From assembly GCA_002440235.1 (NCBI GenBank), contig DJRZ01000035.1, positions 7,121 to 27,960 of the forward strand: a DNA stretch of 20,840 nt. Direction: 5' to 3'. The stretch is from Alphaproteobacteria bacterium UBA6347. GTDB lineage: Bacteria; Pseudomonadota; Alphaproteobacteria; CAAGCB01; CAG-977. Every line of letters starts with the position of its first letter. Position 1 is the stretch's first letter. Below, piece after piece: positions 15,550 through 20,840 of this stretch. The position numbers were made by a program, and so were the translations under genes. The notes beneath the pieces are model-generated. The model saw nothing but the letters and a program-made list of their open reading frames with translations, was not told the origin of the DNA and did no database searches.

Positions 15550-15599
15550 TTGACTTTTAACTTTAATGTTTTAAAATATGAAAACCATAAAGTTAAAAG
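15550..15599 (+). promoter_or_regulatory. Putative fic promoter with 12-bp inverted-repeat operator
   Basis: TTGACT (15550-15555) and TAAAAT (15572-15577) are 16 bases apart and form a good promoter in the only real gap of the RM operon. CTTTTAACTTTA (15554-15565) and its exact complement TAAAGTTAAAAG (15588-15599) flank the -10, with arm centres 34 bases apart, about three helical turns. The arrangement is that of an operator on which a dimeric repressor would occlude or loop the promoter. The fic product itself has a MerR-like DNA-binding domain and is the obvious candidate. Confidence 0.55.
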
Positions 15600-16537
15600 C
15601 GGATGCTATGGACATATTGAACGACATCGCCGAAAAACGTGAAAAGCTGGCGGATTTGTTGAAAAACAAAGACAACCGCGCCGTTTTGCACAACTGGTTG
15701 AAAACCGAGCTGGCATATACATCCAACGCTATCGAGGGCAACACGCTGACCCGCGAAGAAACGACTTTGGTGATTGAAGAGGGCATTACCGCCGGTTCAA
15801 AGCCGTTGAAACATTATCAAGAGGCGCGCAACCACGCCGCCGCTTACGATTTCGTTTTGGCAACGGCGAAAGCGCGAACCCCCGCGACCGAAAGCACCGT
15901 CCTTGCCCTGCACAAAATCATTTTGTCGGGCATAGACGACACGAACGCCGGATTTTACCGCGCCGTCAAAGTGCGGATTTCCGGTTCGGCCACCATTCTG
16001 CCCAATCCGGTCAAAGTTCCCGATTTAATGGCGGCGTTTGACGCTTGGCTGAAAAACGACGCGACCGCCGAACCGTTGAAAGCGATAGAGGCGCACTACC
16101 GCCTTGTTTCCATTCACCCGTTTGTGGACGGCAACGGGCGCACGGCGCGATTGTTGATGAATTTGATGCTGCTGGAAAGCGGATATTCCCCGATCATCAT
16201 TCGTCCCCGCGACCGCAAGCGATATCTGTCCGCGTTGGAAAAATACAAAACGACCGAAAACGGCGACGCATACAGGGCTTTTATGCTGGAATCGCTGTCG
16301 CGGTCGCTGTCCGCGGCGATAGATTTGCTGGACACTTCCAAACCCGACGTGTCGGGGCAAAAGCTGATGAAGATCGGCGATTTTGCCAAGCTGTGCGGCG
16401 TTCCCGCTTCCTCCGTCCGTTACTGGGTCAAGGTCGGCAGGCTGTCCCCCGCCGCGCGGACGGATTCCGATTACGCGCTGTTTTCTGAAAACCAGATTGC
16501 GGACGTGCAAGCTTTGAACAAAGGAAAAAACAAATGA
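15578..16537 (+). CDS. Fic family AMP-transferase-like protein with C-terminal MerR-like helix-turn-helix
   Basis: A 319-residue protein. The class II autoinhibitory motif SNAIEGN lies at residues 49-55 (Glu53). The Fic active site HPFVDGNGRTAR is at 180-191 with catalytic His180, and a substrate-flap region GFYRAVKVRISGSATILPNP lies at 125-144. Fic enzymes transfer AMP (or other nucleotide parts) from ATP to target hydroxyls. The C-terminal segment from about 266, IGDFAKLCGVPASSVRYWVK followed by GRLSPAARTDSDYALFSENQ, looks like a MerR-type winged helix-turn-helix, giving a Fic-regulator fusion. The ATG at 15578 lacks a Shine-Dalgarno and sits on the putative -10, so Met11 (ATG 15608) may be the true start. 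It overlaps hsdM by four bases. Likely autoregulated and perhaps controlling hsdM, by inference. Confidence 0.9.
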   Translation: MKTIKLKADAMDILNDIAEKREKLADLLKNKDNRAVLHNWLKTELAYTSNAIEGNTLTREETTLVIEEGITAGSKPLKHYQEARNHAAAYDFVLATAKARTPATESTVLALHKIILSGIDDTNAGFYRAVKVRISGSATILPNPVKVPDLMAAFDAWLKNDATAEPLKAIEAHYRLVSIHPFVDGNGRTARLLMNLMLLESGYSPIIIRPRDRKRYLSALEKYKTTENGDAYRAFMLESLSRSLSAAIDLLDTSKPDVSGQKLMKIGDFAKLCGVPASSVRYWVKVGRLSPAARTDSDYALFSENQIADVQALNKGKNK

Positions 16538-17967
16538 ACGAATCGACTTTAATCGCCAAAGTGTGGAACTTCGCGACCGTGCTGCGCGACGCGGGGTTGA
16601 CGTACACGGATTATGTGTCGCAGCTGACTTACCTGCTGTTTTTGAAAATGGACGACGAGCGCGTTGGCGTTTTGGGCGAACAATCGGCTTTGCCCGACGG
16701 GTGCCGATGGCGCGATTTGCTGCCTTTGACAGGATCGGAATTGGAAGCGAAATACCGGCAGGTCTTGGAAACTTTGTCGGCGCAAAGCGGCATTATCGGC
16801 ACGATTTACGCCAAAGCGCAAAACAAGATTTCCTCCCCCGCCCATTTGGCGCGGCTGATTTCCCTGATCAACGAAGAAGTCTGGCTGGGCATGGACGTCG
16901 ATGTCAAAGGCGCGATTTACGAAGGATTGCTGCAAAAAAACGCGACGGAATCCAAGGCAGGCGCGGGACAATACTTCACGCCCCGCCCGCTGATTAAAGC
17001 CATAGTCGAAGTGATGAAGCCTATGCCCGACATGACAATCGTCGATCCGGCTTGCGGCACGGGCGGATTTTTGCTGGCGGCTTACGATTACATGAAAACG
17101 CAGGTCGCCAACAAGCAGGCTTTGCGGGCTTTGCGCGAAGAAAAGTTTTACGGCACGGACATCACGCCGCTGGTCGTCAGCCTGTGCGCGATGAACCTTT
17201 ACCTGCACGGCATCGGCGGCGGCGAACGATGCCCCGTCAAACAGGGCGATTCGCTGATGAGCGCGGGCGAAACCCGTTACGACATGGTGTTGACCAATCC
17301 GCCTTTCGGCAAAAAAAGCGGGCTGAAAGTCCTGAACGCCGACGGGTCGGTCGATGTGGAAAAAGAGGATTACCAGCGTCCCGACTTTATCGCGACGACA
17401 TCGAACAAGCAGATCAACTTTTTACAGCACATCATGACGATTTTGAAAATCGGCGGCAAAGCGGCTGTCGTCGTTCCCGACAATGTTCTGTTCGAAGGCG
17501 GCGCGGGCGAAAAAGTCCGTCAACGCCTGTTGCGCGAATTCAATCTGCACACCGTTTTACGCCTGCCGACGGGCATATTCTACGCGCAGGGCGTCAAGGC
17601 GAACGTCCTGTTTTTTGACAAGATGACGCCGCTGGAACACGGATACAGAACGGGCGACGTGTGGTTTTACGATTTGCGTACGAACATGAACTTCACGCTG
17701 GTCACAAACACGCTGAGCGACGCGGATTTGATTGACTTTGTTCAATGTTACGACAACCGCGAAGAAACGGAACGCTTTAAAAAATTCAGCTGCGAGGAAA
17801 TCTTGGCGCGCGATAAAACCAGTCTGGACATCACTTGGATAAAGGACGCGTCGCTGACCGATTTGGAAAATCTGCCCGAACCGGATGTGTTGGCGCAATC
17901 CATCGTCGCCGGTTTGAGGGATGCTTTGTCCGCGTTCGGCGATGTCGAAGCCGAATTGAAAAAGTGA
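16534..17967 (+). CDS. hsdM: Type I restriction-modification DNA methyltransferase M subunit
   Basis: A 477-residue N6-adenine methyltransferase that modifies the site defined by HsdS, protecting host DNA. The N-terminal helical domain (VWNFATVLRDAGLTYTDYVSQ) is typical of HsdM. The catalytic domain has GQYFTPRPLI at about 145-154, SAM-binding DPACGTGGF at 171-179 and catalytic NPPF at 255-258, followed by VVPDNVLF and the LRLPTGIFYAQGVKANVLFF segment. Length is normal. The start overlaps the fic stop as ATGA, so its translation depends on fic. Placing hsdM last, far from hsdS and behind fic with a separate promoter, is unusual; most type I loci have hsdM next to hsdS. Composition is host-like. 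Confidence 0.96.
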   Translation: MNESTLIAKVWNFATVLRDAGLTYTDYVSQLTYLLFLKMDDERVGVLGEQSALPDGCRWRDLLPLTGSELEAKYRQVLETLSAQSGIIGTIYAKAQNKISSPAHLARLISLINEEVWLGMDVDVKGAIYEGLLQKNATESKAGAGQYFTPRPLIKAIVEVMKPMPDMTIVDPACGTGGFLLAAYDYMKTQVANKQALRALREEKFYGTDITPLVVSLCAMNLYLHGIGGGERCPVKQGDSLMSAGETRYDMVLTNPPFGKKSGLKVLNADGSVDVEKEDYQRPDFIATTSNKQINFLQHIMTILKIGGKAAVVVPDNVLFEGGAGEKVRQRLLREFNLHTVLRLPTGIFYAQGVKANVLFFDKMTPLEHGYRTGDVWFYDLRTNMNFTLVTNTLSDADLIDFVQCYDNREETERFKKFSCEEILARDKTSLDITWIKDASLTDLENLPEPDVLAQSIVAGLRDALSAFGDVEAELKK

Positions 17968-18060
17968 TTTGATTGATCCGGAATAGGACAAGATCGGATT
18001 GTTTGAAGTCCGTCGCCTTGGCATGATTTTTGTGACTTGACACTTATATTCAGACCAAGC

Positions 18061-18105
18061 GGGATATTGTGGGATTTACGGGGATATAGCTGGATAACTG
18101 CGGAT
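18061..18105. repeat. Five GGAT motifs at exact 10-bp spacing
   Basis: GGAT occurs at 18062, 18072, 18082, 18092 and 18102, each ten bases from the last; the first three are GGGATA or GGGATT. This puts identical tetramers on one face of the helix just before the WYL remnant. Such phased repeats can be protein-binding arrays, but the motif is short, so chance cannot be excluded. Confidence 0.5.
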
Positions 18106-18124
18106 TCAAAGAGAGAATGAGTAT

Positions 18125-18397
18125 GTGAAAGATTCTTTCGGCGTGTACCGCGAAGAAGCGTACGACGTCGAATGGAAATTCAGCACGAAAGCCGCGCCCG
18201 AGGCGGAAAACTTCGTTTTCCATCCTGATCAGGAAACGATTAAAAACAAAGACGGTTCGCTGATCGTAAAATTTCGCGCGGGCGGCACGCTGGAAATGGC
18301 GTGGCATTTGTGCACTTGGGGAAAAGAAGTCAAAGTCGTCAAACCTCGCGACTTTTGGAAACGCGTCGAACTGGCGGAACAAAACCGCTGGAGCTAA
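18125..18397 (+). pseudogene. Remnant of a WYL-family transcriptional regulator (C-terminal part)
   Basis: The 90-residue frame from a GTG matches only the end of WYL-domain regulators. SFGVYREEAYDVEWKF corresponds to the end of the WYL domain, and FVFHPDQETIKNKDGSLIVKFRAGG followed by LEMAWHLCTWGKEVKVVKP corresponds to the WCX extension. The N-terminal helix-turn-helix and the main WYL fold are absent. The frame is open a little further upstream to 18098 and continues the homology-like DSFGVY context without a good start, so the gene was truncated. WYL regulators (for example the CapW and BrxR types) control phage-defence systems, so it may be the leftover regulator of a lost defence module. 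A free-standing WCX-only protein is an alternative but no good ribosome-binding site is seen. Confidence 0.7.
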
Positions 18398-18405
18398 ATT
18401 TTTGC

Positions 18406-18448
18406 TTGGCATAACATCGTAAAACGGTTATCCTAATTTTATTAGGAG
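18406..18448 (+). promoter_or_regulatory. Promoter and structured leader of the PD-(D/E)XK nuclease gene
   Basis: TTGGCA (18406-18411), a 17-base spacer and TATCCT (18429-18434) form a promoter-like pair. CCTAAT (18432-18437) and ATTAGG (18441-18446) can pair around TTT, and the right arm overlaps the AGGAG ribosome-binding site at 18444-18448, six bases before the ATG. Depending on the transcript start, the small hairpin could partly mask the site. Confidence 0.5.
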
Positions 18449-18454
18449 AGAAAA

Positions 18455-19678
18455 ATGGTGAAATCAGTTGAAAATTTGCTGGAAAAATTCAAGCAGAATG
18501 CAATAGATGAATTTAAAGAGCTTAAAAAAGATAACGAATATCCAATGCCCGTTAATTGTCCGGTGAGCCTATTCGGAACAATAGAAAACGGATTTAAAGA
18601 AACGGCATATACTAGGGCTTTGGCTTATTTGTTGGATCATAATGAAACGCACGGTTTTGGAAAATATGTTTTTGACGCGTTTTGTGAGAAAATACCGTTT
18701 CAGGCTAAATCTGCTGAATATGACGTAAATGCTGAATTATGGAATCAGGATAAGAATGATCGTTATGATATTCGCATCGGCGGGAAACGAACAAAAGGGA
18801 CTGCAAATACAGATTTTTTGATTGCTGTTGAAGCAAAGATAAATTCAAGCTTCGGAAAAGACCAATTAACGCGTTATGATAAAGATTTAGAAAACAAGTC
18901 AAAGAATTTGATGAAAATTTGTTTGACAAAAGAAAAACTTGATAAAGATAATTTGCCGAAAGGGTGGAAGTCTTGGACATGGAAAGATGTTGCTACTCTT
19001 TTGTGGAAAGCTATAAAAGGGAAAAAAGATAAAGCGGGCTATGAATATGTGCGTTATTATATCTCGTCTATCTATCAGGATATTTATCAGAATAATATAA
19101 AATATTCTGATATTTATGATTTCATAGATAACAAAAAATATGATAAATATTTAATTGGCAAACTTCAAGAATATAAAATCGATTTGGAAACTTTAATCAA
19201 ATATCCGAATACATGTACGGCGATTTACAGGCAAACGGAAGATGGAAAACCTTTTGATAAATCTTATCTCACGAGATGCAAAGAATTGGTTCATATTGAA
19301 AATAATATATTTAAAGCATTGTACGATAAAGCATCATTTAAAGTTAGCCCTTTAGACTTGTGGAAAAGTCACTGGCATAAAGAAGAAAAATTTGATATGG
19401 AAATAGGACTTTCCGGAAAAATGGATCAAGATTATAATGAAAAGATGGTGCTTTCATTAGATGCCTATACACATAGTAAGGCGGATTTACCCGCATTGAA
19501 ACGTGTTTTTGAAAAAGAAAATTTACCTCCTAATAAATCTTGGTGGGACAAAGGGATTCTTCTTTTTGAGGAACCTGTTCAAACATCTGAATATTTTTCA
19601 GAAACAAAGGTCAATGAACTAAAAGAAAAATTGAAATATTTTTATAAAAAAATTAAGTCAGAAAAAGATTTTAAATAA
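18455..19678 (+). CDS. PD-(D/E)XK nuclease superfamily protein
   Basis: A 407-residue protein of the PD-(D/E)XK superfamily, resembling the Pfam PDDEXK_4 type. Near the N-terminus it has KETAYTRALAYLLDHNETHG at residues 48-67, typical of that group. The catalytic core follows: DRYDIRI with Asp105, then LIAVEAKINSSFGKDQLTRY with Glu126-x-Lys128 and Gln137. The C-terminal 200 residues are Lys- and aromatic-rich and unassigned. It is probably a metal-dependent DNA nuclease used in defence, but the substrate is unknown. It is more A+T-rich than the genome-like genes. It has its own promoter and AGGAG site and is transcribed in the same direction as the RM operon, after the WYL remnant. No partner gene is obvious. 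Confidence 0.8.
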   Translation: MVKSVENLLEKFKQNAIDEFKELKKDNEYPMPVNCPVSLFGTIENGFKETAYTRALAYLLDHNETHGFGKYVFDAFCEKIPFQAKSAEYDVNAELWNQDKNDRYDIRIGGKRTKGTANTDFLIAVEAKINSSFGKDQLTRYDKDLENKSKNLMKICLTKEKLDKDNLPKGWKSWTWKDVATLLWKAIKGKKDKAGYEYVRYYISSIYQDIYQNNIKYSDIYDFIDNKKYDKYLIGKLQEYKIDLETLIKYPNTCTAIYRQTEDGKPFDKSYLTRCKELVHIENNIFKALYDKASFKVSPLDLWKSHWHKEEKFDMEIGLSGKMDQDYNEKMVLSLDAYTHSKADLPALKRVFEKENLPPNKSWWDKGILLFEEPVQTSEYFSETKVNELKEKLKYFYKKIKSEKDFK

Positions 19679-19695
19679 ATTTAATTTTTCTGGCG

Positions 19696-19863
19696 GTGGA
19701 GCTGACAAAATATAAACGCTCTCTGCACTTTGTTTTGCAGGCGTTGAAATTGTTGAAAGAAGTGGGAGCGGACATCAATCATACAGACAAAAAAGGGAAC
19801 TCCGTCCTGTCGGTTGCGCAAAAAATCGGCAATACCGAAGCGATTCAAATTTTGTCGAAATAA
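19696..19863 (+). pseudogene. Ankyrin-repeat protein remnant
   Basis: A short open frame to a TAA at 19861-19863 encodes one and a part ankyrin repeats: LKLLKEVGADIN followed by DKKGNSVLSVAQKIGNTEAIQIL match the repeat consensus (xxLLxxGADxN, DxxGxTxLxxAxxxGNxxxxxxL). The upstream sequence is not ankyrin-like and the best start is a GTG at 19696 with no clear ribosome-binding site. It is therefore the 3' end of a larger gene whose front was lost, probably when the neighbouring A+T-rich block was inserted. Confidence 0.6.
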
Positions 19864-20110
19864 AAACCGTTCTTTCAGGGGAAGGAATAATTAAAATCTG
19901 GTTGTTTGAAAGGATATCTTTATCGACGGAAAATCGGCGACGCGAATACATACTTTGCAAAGTGCGTTTTTTTGTAATAGATCGAAAGCCGTCTGTATTG
20001 CCGTTAATGGATTTCCCGATGAAAATGCTAATACGGGCGATATGACGGGGAAGATGTATCTGTTTGATTTTTTTTAACAAAAAGACAAAAGATTGGCATA
20101 TTGTCGCATT
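19864..20110. other. Region without a convincing gene
   Basis: About 250 bases between the ankyrin remnant and the terminators. On the plus strand a frame ending with TAA at 20077-20079 reads KAVCIAVNGFPDENANTGD and continues GKMYLFDFF, which looks like real protein sequence, but it has no start and a stop shortly before KDIFIDGK; it may be another gene fragment. A minus-strand frame (19775-20080) also exists, but it runs antisense to the ankyrin remnant and has no supporting motif. I call neither a gene. Confidence 0.4.
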
Positions 20111-20147
20111 AAAAAAAGCTCTGATCGATTTCAGGGCTTTTTTTGTT
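20111..20147 (+). terminator. Intrinsic terminator
   Basis: AAAAAAAGCTCTGA pairs with TTCAGGGCTTTTTTT around a five-base TCGAT loop, with one T-G wobble. The right T-run gives plus-strand termination, and the left A-run makes it potentially bidirectional. Confidence 0.85.
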
Positions 20148-20172
20148 TGCGCGCCGCCGGTCGTCAGGCGTC

Positions 20173-20203
20173 AAAAAAGGGGGCCTGAAAAAGCCCCCTT
20201 TTC
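20173..20203 (-). terminator. Intrinsic terminator of the Cys-rich protein gene
   Basis: GGGGGC (20179-20184) and GCCCCC (20193-20198), extended by four A-T pairs, form a 10-bp stem with an eight-base loop. On the minus strand the stem is followed by a T-run (complement of 20173-20178), starting about 14 bases after the stop of the minus-strand gene. Confidence 0.85.
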
Positions 20204-20216
20204 CGTGTCCGTTTTC

Positions 20217-20840
20217 TTACAATTTGGAACAGCCGTAACCGATCAGTTTGCCGCTGGAATCGACTTTGCAGACGTAGCCGCTGGTCACGGTCGTGCAGCT
20301 GACGTTGTAGCAACAGCCGCCCGAAGCGGCCCACGCGTTGTAGGCGGCGTCCGATCCCAGGAAGCACACCCGTCCCGACGTGTAGTTGCCGGCGGGGGAC
20401 GGACCGCATTTGTCGCAGGACGACGATCCCGAATCCGAAGACGGCGTGTAGCAGGCGGACATGGACGTCGATCCCGTCGACGCTGTGGTTTGTCCGGACG
20501 GACAACTGACGCAGGTCGCCGCGTCCGTTCCCGTGCCGTAAGTGCCTTTGGGGCACGGCGTGCAGGAACCGTCCGACGTGTTCACGTACGTTCCCGCCGT
20601 ACACGGCTGGCGTTCGGCTTCGCAACGGCATTCGTTCGCGTACGCCACGGGTTTGTAGCCCGTATCGCATGTTTTCGCGGCGCAGACGCCGACGCATTCG
20701 CCGCGGTCTTTGACATAGTACGAATCGCAGCTGAAAACGTCCGATCCGTCGCACGACGCGTGTTCGGGACAGATCGTGCAAATGCCGTTGTCCAACAGCC
20801 AGCCGTTGTCGCATTTGCGGCATTTTCCCGTCGTTTTGTC
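20217..20840 (-). CDS. Cysteine-rich GCC2/GCC3-like repeat protein, 3' part (5' end outside window)
   Basis: An open minus-strand frame runs from the right edge to its stop at 20217-20219 and gives 207 C-terminal residues with a very high cysteine content. It contains spaced CxxC and CPxG units such as CTPCPKGTYGTGTDAATC and CVSCPSGQTT, which resemble GCC2/GCC3 or ephrin-receptor-like Cys-rich repeats. A Ser-rich linker (SSDSGSSSC) follows, then a terminal Cys-containing domain, NYTSGRVCFLG and ASGGCCYNVSC. Such proteins need an oxidising compartment, so it is probably exported; the signal peptide would lie beyond the window. The TTG at 20795 is not the start because the Cys-rich pattern continues upstream (GKCRKCDNGW). 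Function unknown; an adhesin or surface protein is a guess. Confidence 0.8.
   Translation of the reverse strand, partial: DKTTGKCRKCDNGWLLDNGICTICPEHASCDGSDVFSCDSYYVKDRGECVGVCAAKTCDTGYKPVAYANECRCEAERQPCTAGTYVNTSDGSCTPCPKGTYGTGTDAATCVSCPSGQTTASTGSTSMSACYTPSSDSGSSSCDKCGPSPAGNYTSGRVCFLGSDAAYNAWAASGGCCYNVSCTTVTSGYVCKVDSSGKLIGYGCSKL

Noticed and set aside
20164-20823. 219-codon minus-strand frame in another register of the Cys-rich gene
   Set aside because: Arg/Leu-rich shadow; the Cys-patterned frame has repeat structure and a terminator just after its stop.
1-20840. CRISPR arrays, insertion sequences, rRNA genes
   Set aside because: No regularly spaced long repeats, transposase-like proteins or rRNA-like segments were seen.

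Overview
The window looks like the chromosome of a moderately G+C-rich alphaproteobacterium, probably a host-associated or gut lineage. This is inferred from the alphaproteobacterial style of RuvX, a gatCAB operon, and a Cys-rich GCC2/GCC3-like surface-type protein. No taxonomic marker such as 16S rRNA is present, so the placement is an inference.

Layout. Positions 1-1078 hold the 3' end of an unknown gene abutting a putative HExxH zinc metallopeptidase. Positions 1046-2531 (minus strand) hold ruvX followed by an MscS-family mechanosensitive channel gene. Positions 2592-5832 hold gatC-gatA-gatB, the tRNA-dependent amidotransferase, followed by a small conserved-looking hypothetical gene (5893-6186). 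Positions 6237-9046 hold two further members of the HExxH family. The first (6289-7427) is decayed: it lacks its N-terminal part and carries a frameshift. The second (7524-8852) is intact, has its own promoter, a proline-rich tail and a translationally coupled 65-residue partner. A tRNA-Ser(GCT) gene with promoter and terminator lies at 9089-9264.

The accessory region runs from about 9458 to 19863. Its core is a type I restriction-modification operon in the order hsdR, unknown membrane/coiled-coil gene, hsdS, rhuM, fic, hsdM. The unknown gene (12222-13208) and the first target-recognition half of hsdS form one continuous, strikingly A+T-rich block. The second target-recognition half is also A+T-rich, while the HsdS conserved spacers, HsdR and HsdM have host-like composition, so the specificity part is a mosaic. 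The fic product carries a class II inhibitory motif, a canonical Fic active site and a C-terminal MerR-like helix-turn-helix. A perfect 12-bp inverted repeat sits on its own putative promoter, which suggests autoregulation inside the operon. Downstream lie a remnant of a WYL-family regulator, a 10-bp-phased GGAT array, an A+T-rich PD-(D/E)XK nuclease gene with its own promoter, and an ankyrin-repeat remnant. The block reads as a defence island.

The right end (20111-20840) has two back-to-back intrinsic terminators and the 3' part of a Cys-rich protein gene on the minus strand.

Together, HsdR cuts, HsdM methylates and HsdS gives specificity. RhuM, Fic and the membrane/coiled-coil protein are accessory genes whose role in the system is not established. 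The three HExxH paralogues look like a lineage-specific expanding and decaying family of unknown function.
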